Assembly (NCBI GenBank): GCA_963842725.1
Contig: CAWJHN010000004.1
Location: 744,001-808,000 of the forward strand
Reading direction: 5' to 3'
Length of the DNA: 64,000 nt
DNA from: UBA10649 sp963842725
Lineage (GTDB): Bacteria; Actinomycetota; Actinomycetes; S36-B12
This document shows, in pieces, positions 16,801 through 24,844 of this stretch (the stretch's first letter is position 1; each line of letters starts with the position of its first letter). The notes under the pieces were generated by a model. It did not search any database. It saw only the letters and a list, made by a program, of their open reading frames with translations, and was not told the DNA's origin. Both the position numbers and the translations under genes were made by a program.

Positions 16801-18738
16801 CAGGACTTCACGGTAGCCGGGATCGGCGACATGAGCGGTGACGTCTTCGGCAACGGCATGCTGCTGAGCGAGCACATCCGGCTCATCGTCGCGTTCGACC
16901 ACCGCCATGTCTTCATCGACCCGGACCCGGACGCAGCAGTGTCCTTCGCCGAGCGCCGTCGCCTGTACGACCTGCCCCGCTCGTCGTGGGCCGAATACGA
17001 CCCCGGACTGATCTCCGCCGGCGGCGGGGTGTTCGCCCGCTCGCTCAAGTCGATCGACATCACCCCGCAGATGGCGGAAGCACTCGGCATCCCGCTCGAC
17101 GTGACCAGCCTGACGCCCGACGAGCTGATCCGCACCGCGCTGAAGGCGCCCGTCGCCCTGCTCTGGAACGGGGGCATCGGCACGTACGTCAAGGCGCAGA
17201 CCGAGACCAACTCCGACGTCGGCGACAAGGCGAATGACCGCATCCGGATCAACGGGAACGACCTGCGATGCCGCGTGATCGGAGAGGGCGGCAATCTCGG
17301 CATGACGCAGCTGGGGCGCGTCGAAGCCGCCCGGCACGGCGTCCGCCTGAACACGGATGCGATCGACAACTCCGCCGGAGTCGACACGTCCGACCACGAG
17401 GTCAACATCAAGATCCTGCTGGACCGCCTCGTGGGAGGCGGCGACCTGCCGCGTGACGATCGCAACGAACTCCTGGCGCAGATGACCGACGTGGTGTCGG
17501 AGCAGGTGCTCGAGGACAACTACGGCCAGAACGTGGTGCTGGGCAACGCCCGCGCGGGCGCATCCCACCTCGTCACGGTGCATCAGCGCCTCGTCCGCGA
17601 GCTCGAGCGGCTCGGCACGCTCGACCGCGCGATCGAGTTCCTGCCGGACGACGAGGAGTTCCGCACCCGACGCATGGCGGGCGAGGGCCTCACTTCGCCC
17701 GAGCTGGCGGTGCTCCTCGCCTACTCGAAGATCCAGCTGACCGAACTGCTCAACGATTCGGGGATCGCCGACGAGCCGTACTTCGCGCAGTCGCTCACAC
17801 GCTACTTCCCCACGGCACTCGCCGAGCAGTTCGGCGAGGCGCTGCAGGGGCATCCGCTCCGCAGCCAGATCATCAGCACGGTCACGTGCAACAACCTGAT
17901 CAACCTCGCCGGCATCACCTTCGTCTTCCGGGCCATGGAGGAGAGCGGTGCCAGTGCCGTCGCCGTCGTGCGCGCCGCGTCGGCCGCCGCCGAGATCTTC
18001 GACATCCGGGGCATGTGGAATCGGATCAACGAGCAGGACAACGTCGTGCCGACGACGGCGCAGACTGCGCTCCATCTCGAGACGCGCCGGCTGCTGGACC
18101 GCGCCACCCGGTGGTTCCTGCAGACGCGCGGCGGATCCCTCGACGTCCAGGGCGAGGTGGACAGGTTCGGAGCGGTGGTGTCCGTGTACGCACAGGGCGT
18201 GCCGGCCGCGCTGCGCGGCAAGGAGACCGAGCGCTTCGAGCGGCTGTGCCAGCGATTCGTGACGGCCGGGGCCCCCGATGACCTCGCCCGTAGCGCTGCC
18301 TCCGCACTCGACGTCTTCGCGCTGCTCGACATCACGGACATCAGCTTCCGCACGGGCGAGCCGGTCGAGACGGTCATCCCGCTGTACTTCATCGTGTCCG
18401 AGCGCTACGACATCGATCGCACGCTGGTGCGCATCACCTCGCTGCCGCGCAACGACCGCTGGAGCTCGCTGGCCCGGCAGGCCCTGCGCAGCGACCTGTA
18501 CGCCGTCGTCGCGGGGCTGACGGCCCGCGTGGTGTCGTCCACGCCGCCGACGGACACCCCGGTCGAGCGGCTGTCGGCCTGGGAGCACGCGCACATCGAG
18601 GGCGTCGACCGCGCGAGGAGCACGCTGCAGGACATCGCCGCGGTCGAGGACCCGGACCTGGCCACCCTGTCCGTGGCCCTTCGCGCGATGCGCAACCTCG
18701 TGGCGCAGGGCACCACGTCGTCCGGCTCGAGCGCCTAG
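13894..18738 (+). CDS. gdh: NAD-specific glutamate dehydrogenase, large (GDH-180) type
   Basis: Oxidative deamination of L-glutamate to 2-oxoglutarate with NAD+. At 1614 residues it has the length of the actinobacterial 180-kDa class (compare Rv2476c). The N-terminal ~700 residues are the regulatory ACT-like region ('TDDMPFLVDSVTQALAEMGRGVHLVVHP'); the catalytic domain follows with 'RFGSVARGGLRWSDRQEDFRTEVLGLVKAQEVKNAVIVPVGAKGGF', 'VVAADKGTATFSD', 'GDMSGDVFGNGM' and 'LLWNGGIGTYVKA'. The frame is intact over 4.8 kb. GTG 13894 start; no strong Shine-Dalgarno. TACCGT at 13808-13813 could be a -10. Its stop codon shares a CTAG with the convergent mdeB-like gene. Confidence 0.96.
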   Translation: MTGTPAPHWQQELEAMADPHVRILCARFYRYLAEEDLAGHPLDVVTASATSMLALARQRNPAQALVSAVNATGTETLQAVLQIVTDDMPFLVDSVTQALAEMGRGVHLVVHPQLVVRRDADGVLLEVLDLDVDEDRPSGTLAESWMWLEIERDFAMDGLLGVQERVVSVLRDVRVAVRDWRAMRSRALILAEEITAYPPAGIPADMVGEGVDLLRWLADDNLTFLGYKEYRLETRDGEDTLVPVAGSGLGILSVDADAEADTASRSFAALPPAVRALAREPKLLVLSKANSRSTVHRPVYLDYIGVKDFNEQGKVVGERRFLGLYSSSAYTQSILDIPILRSKYEHLIGELDYVAGSHNAKDLLQFLETYPRDELFQTHDAMLADIAESVLHLQERRHTKLYLRPDDYGRFMSCLVYLPRDRYTTPVRLRIERILMEAFAGTAVDYTARVTESLLARLHYVVRVPAGQGLPHVDVAELEARIALATRNWQDQFQTALVGRVGDEAAAPLVGTYAHAFPEAYKEDFGAARGVNDAMVIEALSPGELSLEIYEPANGTRRQLRLKVTRVGPAMSLSRVLPILQSMGVDVVDEYPYEIARALKEPAWILDFGMLLPDVDIPDRPSLAERFEDAFAAAWNGRCEVDGFNTLVARGGLRWRQALIMRAYARYMRQIGSTFSQRYLEDVIIANVGITSLLVSLFETRFATGESRDRIERQDAIVAEIEERLNAVESLDQDRILRTFLAMVRATLRTNYFQVDDDGIDRSSIAFKLDPRMIPDLPLPRPRFEIWVYAPRVEGVHLRFGSVARGGLRWSDRQEDFRTEVLGLVKAQEVKNAVIVPVGAKGGFYAKQLPDPAVDREAWLTEGKAAYREFIMSMLDITDNLVGGQIVPPRDVVRHDADDPYLVVAADKGTATFSDLANSIAAEYGFWLGDAFASGGSVGYDHKAMGITAKGAWESVKRHFREMGIDTQTQDFTVAGIGDMSGDVFGNGMLLSEHIRLIVAFDHRHVFIDPDPDAAVSFAERRRLYDLPRSSWAEYDPGLISAGGGVFARSLKSIDITPQMAEALGIPLDVTSLTPDELIRTALKAPVALLWNGGIGTYVKAQTETNSDVGDKANDRIRINGNDLRCRVIGEGGNLGMTQLGRVEAARHGVRLNTDAIDNSAGVDTSDHEVNIKILLDRLVGGGDLPRDDRNELLAQMTDVVSEQVLEDNYGQNVVLGNARAGASHLVTVHQRLVRELERLGTLDRAIEFLPDDEEFRTRRMAGEGLTSPELAVLLAYSKIQLTELLNDSGIADEPYFAQSLTRYFPTALAEQFGEALQGHPLRSQIISTVTCNNLINLAGITFVFRAMEESGASAVAVVRAASAAAEIFDIRGMWNRINEQDNVVPTTAQTALHLETRRLLDRATRWFLQTRGGSLDVQGEVDRFGAVVSVYAQGVPAALRGKETERFERLCQRFVTAGAPDDLARSAASALDVFALLDITDISFRTGEPVETVIPLYFIVSERYDIDRTLVRITSLPRNDRWSSLARQALRSDLYAVVAGLTARVVSSTPPTDTPVERLSAWEHAHIEGVDRARSTLQDIAAVEDPDLATLSVALRAMRNLVAQGTTSSGSSA

Positions 18739-21125
18739 CGACCTAGGCTGAGCGCCGCGATGGCCGCGTTGACGATCGAGCCGGCGTCGATGTCGTGGGC
18801 CCGGTACAGGTCGTCGATGGTGCCGGACTGCCCGAAGGCGTCGACGCCCAGGCAGACCTGGGGCACGCCCAGCGCCGAGCCCAGCCAGGCCTGGGCGTGC
18901 GAGGAGGCGTCCTGGACCGAGACGATCGGCGCTCGGTCGGGCAGTGCGGCCCGTAGCGTGCCGGGCAGTGACGGCGTGGTGGCCGTGCGAACGGCCTGCC
19001 GGATGGTCCGCTGCCAGCTCCGGTAAAGGCGGCCCGGAGAGGTGACGTCGACGACGTGGGCGATGACGCCCTCGTCCGCCAGCTCGCGCGCGGCAGCCAG
19101 GACCTCCGGAAGGACGGCCCCCGAGGCGACCAGGTGCACCGTCGGGGCGACCTCGTCATCCACCGGGTCGAACGCACCAGAGAGCTGGGTCCGACCGTCG
19201 ATCAGCCGGTACGCGCCCGCCAGCACCTGCCGGCGGAGCACGGCATCCCCGATGCGCTGACGAGCGTCCTCGAACGGCGACTGGTCGATGGACCGCGTGG
19301 TCAGCCGGAAGTAGTGGGCTGTCTCGACGGCCAGCAGGTCCGGGGTGGTCTCGGCGGCCCTGCCGGCCACGTGCGCGAGCGCGTCGCACAGCAGCCAGTC
19401 GAGGGCGGTGCCGAACGCCGGCTCGTGCAGCACGACACCCGGCAGTTCCATGCCGACCGACGCCGTGATGGTCGACTGGTGAGCACCGCCCTCGGGGGCG
19501 AGGCTGACTCCCGACGGCGTGCCGGCCACCACGAAGCGGGCGCCGGAGTAGGCGCCGTGGATGAACGCGTCGAGCCCGCGAAGGACGAACGGGTCGTAGA
19601 CCGTCCCGATCGGAAGCAGGGGCTGGCCGTTCAGCTCCGCCGAGCGGCCGAGCGCCCCCAGCATCATGAACAGGTTCATCTCGCTGATCCCGAGCTCGAG
19701 GTGCTGCCCGGTCGGACCCTCGGCCCACTTGAGCACCGCGTCCTGGTTCCAGGACCGACGGGCCTCGGGTGCGAAGACCCCCACCCGGTTGATGAAGCCG
19801 CCGAGGTTGGTGGACGTGGCGACGTCCGGGGCGGTGGTGACCAGGTACGGGCGGATCCGGTCGTCGCGGGCGAGGTCGGCGACGATGCGACCGAACGACT
19901 CCTGCGTCGACGAGGTCCCCGTCGACCGCACGCCGGTCGATGCCGGCAGGGGGATGTCGAGTGCTGCGGCGGGCGGCGGCAGCTGCAGGTGCCGGGCTCG
20001 CGCGCGGCACAGGGCGCCCTCCGCCGACGCCTCGTCGAAGCGGTCCCACTCGTCTTCGGCCGTGAGCCGGTTCGCGGCCCGCAGTGCGTCGATCTGAGCC
20101 GCACTCAGCAGCGCCGAGTGGTTGCGCGGGTTGCCGGCGATGGGCAGTCCCCAGCCCTTGACGGTGTAGGCGAAGACGACGCTCGGCCGGTTCGTCTCCG
20201 CGTCGCATGCGTCGAACGCCTCGAGCAGGGCGGGGATGTCGTGGCCGCCGAGGTCGGTGATGAGGGACAGGCACTCGTCGTCGCCGTAGGACTCCAGCAG
20301 CGTCGCGACCTCGGGCGGGGCCCCTTCGAGGAACCGGTTGCGGGCCGAACGGGCGTCGAGGCCGAAGACGGACTGGTACTGCTCGTTGGGCATGTGGTCG
20401 AGCCAGTGCCGCAGGGCGCCGCCGCCCGGTCGTGCGAATGCCGCGGTCAGCAGCCGCCCGTACTTGACCTCGACGACGTGCCAGCCGGCGGCCGCGAACT
20501 GGGCCGTCCACTGCGAGATGCGGACGCCCGGGATCACCCGATCCAGGGACTGGCGGTTGAAGTCGATGACCCACATGACCGTGCCGAGGCCGGCGGTCAC
20601 CGGATCGGAGACGGACTCCCACACGTTGCCCTCGTCCAGTTCGGCGTCGCCGATGAGGGCGACGAATCGCGATCGAGGGCGGGCGCCGAAGTGAGCGTCG
20701 ACGTACCGTCGCGCCGCCGCGGAGAACAGTGGTGCCGCCGCTCCCAGGCCCACCGAGCCGGTCGAGAAGTCCACGCGGTCCGGGTCCTTCGTGCGTGACG
20801 GGTACGACTGGAGGCCGCCGAACTGGCGCAGGGTCGTGAGGTACGAGCGGTCCAGCCCGCCCAGCAGGTAGTTGACGGCGTGCAGCACGGGCGAGGCGTG
20901 CGGCTTGACGCTGACGCGGTCGCCGCCGTCGAGGAAGGAGAACCACAGCGCCGTCATCACGCTGACGAGCGAGGCGCTGGACGCCTGATGACCGCCCACC
21001 TTGAGGCCGTCGGCGTGGGCACCCGGCCGGTTGGCGTGGTCGACCATGCGGACCGCCAGCCACAGGACCCTGGCCTGGATGGCGGACAGCCGGTCGTCGT
21101 CGAGGGGCGTGCGATCGTCAGGCAA
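18735..21125 (-). CDS. Homodimeric-type 2-oxoacid dehydrogenase E1 (AceE/MdeB-like)
   Basis: 796-residue thiamine-diphosphate enzyme related to the homodimeric pyruvate dehydrogenase E1. Visible: 'GLKVGGHQASSASLVSVMTALWF', 'FSTGSVGLGAAAPLFSAAARRY', the TPP/Mg motif 'GDAELDEGNVWESVSDPV...VIDFNRQSLD', 'FAYTVKGWGLPIAGNPRNHSALL', and a transketolase C-terminal domain. It is shorter than AceE (about 890 aa). TTG 21125 start, overlapping the end of the upstream PLP-lyase gene by 8 nt, so the two are cotranscribed. In Pseudomonas putida the equivalent mdeB lies next to methionine gamma-lyase and is proposed to oxidise the 2-oxobutyrate released. That role is inferred here from context. Confidence 0.85.
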   Translation of the reverse strand: MPDDRTPLDDDRLSAIQARVLWLAVRMVDHANRPGAHADGLKVGGHQASSASLVSVMTALWFSFLDGGDRVSVKPHASPVLHAVNYLLGGLDRSYLTTLRQFGGLQSYPSRTKDPDRVDFSTGSVGLGAAAPLFSAAARRYVDAHFGARPRSRFVALIGDAELDEGNVWESVSDPVTAGLGTVMWVIDFNRQSLDRVIPGVRISQWTAQFAAAGWHVVEVKYGRLLTAAFARPGGGALRHWLDHMPNEQYQSVFGLDARSARNRFLEGAPPEVATLLESYGDDECLSLITDLGGHDIPALLEAFDACDAETNRPSVVFAYTVKGWGLPIAGNPRNHSALLSAAQIDALRAANRLTAEDEWDRFDEASAEGALCRARARHLQLPPPAAALDIPLPASTGVRSTGTSSTQESFGRIVADLARDDRIRPYLVTTAPDVATSTNLGGFINRVGVFAPEARRSWNQDAVLKWAEGPTGQHLELGISEMNLFMMLGALGRSAELNGQPLLPIGTVYDPFVLRGLDAFIHGAYSGARFVVAGTPSGVSLAPEGGAHQSTITASVGMELPGVVLHEPAFGTALDWLLCDALAHVAGRAAETTPDLLAVETAHYFRLTTRSIDQSPFEDARQRIGDAVLRRQVLAGAYRLIDGRTQLSGAFDPVDDEVAPTVHLVASGAVLPEVLAAARELADEGVIAHVVDVTSPGRLYRSWQRTIRQAVRTATTPSLPGTLRAALPDRAPIVSVQDASSHAQAWLGSALGVPQVCLGVDAFGQSGTIDDLYRAHDIDAGSIVNAAIAALSLGR

Positions 21126-22317
21126 CGCGCATGCCCTGCTCGAGGTCCGCGATCAGATCCGCGGGCGCCTCGAGGCCGATCGACAGGCGAAGGATGCCCT
21201 CACCGGGTCGGGCGGACTCGGACACCGGCCGATGGGTGAGCGCGGCCGGGAGCTGGATCAGCGTGTCGACCCCGCCGAGGGAGACGGCATGCGTGATCAG
21301 CGACAGTTCGGAGCAGAGCTTCTCGGCCGATCCCAGTCCGCCGGCGAGTTCGAAGGAGACCATGGCGCCGGGGCCGGACATCTGCGTGCCGATCAGGCCG
21401 CGGGGGTCGGCGCCCGGCAGACCGGGATAGAACACCCGGGACACCGGGGACTGCCCGACCAGCCACTCGGCGACGACCTGCGCGGTGTCCTGCTGGGCTC
21501 GCACGCGCAGCGGCAGCGTGGGCAGTCCGCGGTGCAGGAGGTAGGCCGACCACGGGTCCAGGACCCCGCCGGTGATCGTGCGGATGGGGCGGATCGCGGC
21601 CGCCCGAGCGGGATCGGTGACGATGACGCCGCCCATCGCGTCACCGTGACCGCCGAGGTACTTGGTCGCGCTGTGCATGACGTAGGCCGCGCCGTGCGCG
21701 AGCGGCTGCTGCAGCACCGGGGTCGCGAAGGTGTTGTCGACGAGCACCGGCACGTCGCCGGCCATGGTCACGATGTCGCGGATGTCGTGCAGGTCCAGGG
21801 TCGGGTTGCCGGGGGACTCCAGGATGACGAGCCCGGTGTCGCTCCTGATCGCGCCCGCGACGGCATCCGGCTCGGCGTACGTGACTGTCGTGCCGAGCAG
21901 GCCCGTCGCCAGCAGGTGGTCGCTCCCGCCGTACAGCGGCCGGACGGCGACGACGTGGGGAAGCCCTGCGGCCACGCGCGAGAGCAGCACGGCGGAGAGC
22001 GCCGCCATCCCGCTCGCGAACGCGATGCCCTCCGGGCGGACGTTCCCGTCGGCCGGCGTCTCGAGCGCGGCGATCGCGTCCTCGAAGCGAGCGACCGTCG
22101 TGTTCCAGGCCCGTCGGTACACCGTCGACATGCCGGCCGGCAGCGGGATGCCGCTGGCCAGGGCCTCGTAGGCCAGGCCGCCGGCGTCGATGCTGGGCAG
22201 GGGTGCGGTCGTGGACAGGTCGATCGGCACGGCGTGGACGCCGAGGTCCGCGAGGCCGTCGCGACCGGCGTGGACGGCGAGAGTGCGCAGATCGGGGCTT
22301 TGCGAGGCGGGCATCAT
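21118..22317 (-). CDS. Cys/Met-metabolism PLP-dependent lyase (MdeA/cystathionine gamma-lyase class)
   Basis: 399 residues of the Cys/Met metabolism PLP family. Schiff-base Lys219 in 'HSATKYLGGHGDAMGG', PLP-binding Asp194 in 'VDNTFATP', and 'GMAALSAVL' after residue 102. Gene order (Lrp regulator divergent, E1 gene downstream) favours L-methionine gamma-lyase, giving methanethiol, ammonia and 2-oxobutyrate. Against it, the position of the MGL-specific Cys116 is Gly131 ('RPLYGGSDHLL'), as in cystathionine gamma-synthase or -lyase, so those activities remain possible. The subunit-interface motif also varies ('YRRAWNTTVARFE'). Two adjacent ATGs (22317, 22314) are possible starts; no clear ribosome binding site. 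Confidence 0.85.
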   Translation of the reverse strand: MMPASQSPDLRTLAVHAGRDGLADLGVHAVPIDLSTTAPLPSIDAGGLAYEALASGIPLPAGMSTVYRRAWNTTVARFEDAIAALETPADGNVRPEGIAFASGMAALSAVLLSRVAAGLPHVVAVRPLYGGSDHLLATGLLGTTVTYAEPDAVAGAIRSDTGLVILESPGNPTLDLHDIRDIVTMAGDVPVLVDNTFATPVLQQPLAHGAAYVMHSATKYLGGHGDAMGGVIVTDPARAAAIRPIRTITGGVLDPWSAYLLHRGLPTLPLRVRAQQDTAQVVAEWLVGQSPVSRVFYPGLPGADPRGLIGTQMSGPGAMVSFELAGGLGSAEKLCSELSLITHAVSLGGVDTLIQLPAALTHRPVSESARPGEGILRLSIGLEAPADLIADLEQGMRVA

Positions 22318-22422
22318 GGGGCAAATGTGACGTGAAGTTCGCGTCGACGCCATAGCGGGTGAATAATCCGCAGCAGACTGATGGATTGCGCTCCGTATCT
22401 TCGGCCGAGGAGGTGTCGGCAG
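22318..22422. promoter_or_regulatory. Divergent promoter region, mdeA-like and Lrp-like genes
   Basis: 105 bp separating the two divergent start codons, richer in A/T than the flanking genes around 22355-22395. The Lrp-type protein would be expected to bind here. AGGAGGT (22409-22415) is the ribosome binding site of the regulator. Confidence 0.5.
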
Positions 22423-22896
22423 GTGGTCGCTCCGAAGGATGTTCGACCCCTGGATCCCATCGACCGGGCCCTGCTGAGCGCCCTGGTCGCCGATGGGCGC
22501 ATTCCCAACAACACCCTGGCCGAGCGGGTCGGCATCGCTGCGTCCACCGCGCTGACGCGGGTCCGCAGCCTCGTCGAGCGCGGGGTGATCCGTGGCTTCA
22601 CGGCCGAGGTCGACCCGGTGCGCGTCGGGCGTCCGGTCCAGGCGATCGTCGCTCTCCGACTCAGGAGCCACGACCCCAAGCACGTCATGGGCTTCACCCG
22701 TCGCGTCGCGGAGCTGCCCGAGGTCATCCAGTCGTTCCACGTGTCCGGCACCGAGGACTTCCTGGTGCATGTCGCGGTCGAGGATCCCGAACGGCTGCGC
22801 GCGTTCGTCCTGTCGTCACTGACGTCCGACGGTGCGGTCGCCGGCGCCCAGACGCACCTGGTCTTCGAGCATCAGCGGGGGAATTTCATGGCCTGA
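22423..22896 (+). CDS. Lrp/AsnC-family transcriptional regulator (MdeR-like)
   Basis: 157 residues: an AsnC-type helix-turn-helix at about 8-50 ('LDPIDRALLSALVADGRIPNNTLAERVGIAASTALTRVRSLVERGVIRGF') and a RAM ligand-binding domain from about 65 ('ALRLRSHDPKHVMGFTRRVAELPEVIQSFHVSGTEDFLVHVAVED'). Lrp-family proteins bind amino acids in the RAM domain and regulate divergent catabolic genes; here the likely effector is methionine or a related amino acid. GTG 22423 was preferred over an ATG at 22381 because AGGAGGT sits 7 nt upstream of it. Confidence 0.92.
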   Translation: MVAPKDVRPLDPIDRALLSALVADGRIPNNTLAERVGIAASTALTRVRSLVERGVIRGFTAEVDPVRVGRPVQAIVALRLRSHDPKHVMGFTRRVAELPEVIQSFHVSGTEDFLVHVAVEDPERLRAFVLSSLTSDGAVAGAQTHLVFEHQRGNFMA

Positions 22897-22936
22897 CCCG
22901 GATCGTCCGGGTCGCAGACCGCCTGAGGGGGCAATC

Positions 22937-23470
22937 ATGCACAACGCTCATCGTCGATTCCGGCCGGCCGTCGTCGTGGCCGCGTCGCTCGCCCTGCTCG
23001 CTGCACTCGTGCTGCCGGTGTCGGCTGCCGGCGCAGTGACGTCCGGCGCCGTCGGCCTGGGGAAGTCGACGTCGATCACGTTCTCGGCGACGCTGGACGC
23101 GGGCTACAAGGACGAGATCGCCTATGGCCGGCACCAATACGGGGTCACGGTGCTCACCGGGAAGACCACGGTCCGCGGCGAGAGCGTCGACATCGAGCGC
23201 ATCAGCGTCTACGAGTACACGAACGGCAGCGGTCCGATCACCGGGTTCCTCACCCTGACCTGGCCGGACGGCAGCCGCCTGTCCATGCGCGTGGGCGGTC
23301 AGACGGAGCAGACGGATGCCGGCGCCAAGATCTTCGCGACCCTGCGCGTCTTCGGTGCCAAGGGCGCCTGGCGCGGATACACGGGGATGGGCCTGATGCA
23401 GGGCATCAGGAAGGGACCCATCGGGACCCCGGTCGAGTACGAGTTCTCCATCGACCTGCAGAAGGGCTGA
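22937..23470 (+). CDS. Secreted hypothetical protein, 177 aa
   Basis: Signal peptide with basic start and hydrophobic core ('AVVVAASLALLAALVLPVSAAGA', cleavage probably near residue 34), then a beta-rich domain of about 140 residues with no recognised family ('TFSATLDAGYKDEIAYGRHQYGVTVLTG', 'GFLTLTWPDGSRLSMRVGG'). No cysteines in the mature part. The late 'GAKGAWRGYTGMGLMQGIR' has an allene-oxide-cyclase-like or barrel flavour, but this is a guess. ATG 22937 follows GAGGGGG. It is transcribed after the Lrp gene but has no obvious functional tie to it. Confidence 0.75.
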   Translation: MHNAHRRFRPAVVVAASLALLAALVLPVSAAGAVTSGAVGLGKSTSITFSATLDAGYKDEIAYGRHQYGVTVLTGKTTVRGESVDIERISVYEYTNGSGPITGFLTLTWPDGSRLSMRVGGQTEQTDAGAKIFATLRVFGAKGAWRGYTGMGLMQGIRKGPIGTPVEYEFSIDLQKG

Positions 23471-23596
23471 CCCTTCCTGCGTGGGCCTTGCAGGTGCGGG
23501 GCCCACGTGGTCGGGAATCCCGATCGGCGGGGCAGGGTTAGGGTCTACGTCGGCTGCGCAGCAGTCGAGATCCGCCCGAGTGATCCAGGAGCTGCC

Positions 23597-24787
23597 GTGA
23601 TCCTGCCCCCGCTGGTCGAGCCGGCCGAGTTGCTGACCCTCGACGAGGTCCGCCGCTACAGCCGCCACCTGATCATCCCGGACGTGGGCATGTCCGGCCA
23701 GAAGCGACTGAAGAACGCCCGGGTGCTCTGCGTCGGTGCCGGCGGCCTCGGCAGCCCGGCGCTCATGTACCTCGCCGCGGCCGGCGTCGGAACCCTCGGC
23801 ATCGTCGAGTTCGACGTCGTGGACGAGAGCAACCTGCAGAGGCAGATCATCCACGGCCAGAGCGATGTGGGCCGGTCGAAGGCCGAGAGCGCCCGCGACA
23901 GCGTGCGCGAGATCAATCCGCTGATCACCGTGAACCTGCACGAGGAGCGACTCGACTCGTCGAACGTGATGGACCTGTTCGCCCAGTACGACCTCATCGT
24001 CGACGGAACCGACAACTTCGCCACGCGGTATCTGGTGAACGATGCGTGCGTGCTGCTGGGCAAGCCCTACGTCTGGGGATCGATCTACCGGTTCGACGGC
24101 CAGGCCAGCGTCTTCTGGGCCGAGCACGGCCCGTGCTACCGCTGCCTGTACCCCGAGCCGCCGCCGCCGGGCATGGTGCCGTCGTGCGCCGAGGGTGGCG
24201 TGCTGGGCGTCCTGTGCGCGTCGATCGGCTCGATCCAGGTCACGGAGGCCATCAAGCTGCTCACCGGCGTGGGCGACTCGCTGCTCGGCCGGCTCATGGT
24301 CTACGACGCTCTCGAGATGACCTACCGCCAGGTGCGGATCCGCAAGGATCCGGACTGCGCCGTGTGCGGGGAGCACCCGACCGTCACCGAGCTCATCGAC
24401 TACGAGGCCTTCTGCGGGACGATCTCGCAGGAGGCGGCGGAGGCGGCGCGGGACTCGACCATCTCGGTCGTGCAGCTCAAGGAGATGCTCGACGCGCGTT
24501 CGGCGGGCGAGACCGACTTCGTGCTCATCGACGTCCGCGAGCCGGGGGAGTTCGAGATCGTCAGCATCGACGGCGCCATCCTGATCCCGAAGGGTCGGTT
24601 CCTTGACGGCTCGGCACTCGAGGAGCTGCCGCAGGACCGGCGCATCGTGCTGCACTGCAAGGTGGGCGGCCGCTCCGCCGAGGCGCTCGCCGTTGTCAAG
24701 GGCGCGGGATACGCCGACGCGATCCACGTCGGCGGCGGCATCCTCGCGTGGGTCAACCAGATCGAGCCCGACAAGCCCGCCTACTGA
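23597..24787 (+). CDS. moeZ: Sulfur-carrier adenylyltransferase/sulfurtransferase MoeZ (ThiF + rhodanese)
   Basis: Activates ubiquitin-like sulfur carriers (MoaD/CysO type) by adenylation and thiocarboxylation, for molybdopterin, thiamine or cysteine synthesis. 396 residues: ThiF/E1 domain about 20-280 with ATP motif 'VGAGGLGSPALMYLAAAGVG', 'DNFATRYLVND', Cys pair 'CYRCLYPE', 'CAEGGVLG' and zinc Cys 'DPDCAVCGEH'; C-terminal rhodanese domain with persulfide Cys in 'VLHCKVGGRS'. GTG 23597 follows AGGAG by 5 nt. TAGGGT at 23539-23544 may be the -10. The same gene (Rv3206c) stands before adnAB in Mycobacterium. Confidence 0.95.
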   Translation: MILPPLVEPAELLTLDEVRRYSRHLIIPDVGMSGQKRLKNARVLCVGAGGLGSPALMYLAAAGVGTLGIVEFDVVDESNLQRQIIHGQSDVGRSKAESARDSVREINPLITVNLHEERLDSSNVMDLFAQYDLIVDGTDNFATRYLVNDACVLLGKPYVWGSIYRFDGQASVFWAEHGPCYRCLYPEPPPPGMVPSCAEGGVLGVLCASIGSIQVTEAIKLLTGVGDSLLGRLMVYDALEMTYRQVRIRKDPDCAVCGEHPTVTELIDYEAFCGTISQEAAEAARDSTISVVQLKEMLDARSAGETDFVLIDVREPGEFEIVSIDGAILIPKGRFLDGSALEELPQDRRIVLHCKVGGRSAEALAVVKGAGYADAIHVGGGILAWVNQIEPDKPAY

Positions 24788-24791
24788 GCGG

Positions 24792-24819
24792 TTGCATCCC
24801 GATTGGGCCGCCCTACGCT
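24792..24819 (+). promoter_or_regulatory. Candidate promoter of the broken cyclase gene
   Basis: TTGCAT (24792-24797) and TACGCT (24814-24819), 16 bp apart, followed by GGGAGG at 24834-24839 and the start codon. Confidence 0.4.
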
Positions 24820-24844
24820 GTTGGGAGCAGATCGGGAGGCAGTG

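Noticed and set aside
13687..18594. A 1635-codon open frame on the minus strand opposite the glutamate dehydrogenase gene
   Set aside because: High-GC antisense shadow: Arg/Asp/His/Val-rich composition without domains, fully overlapped by a clear family member on the plus strand.
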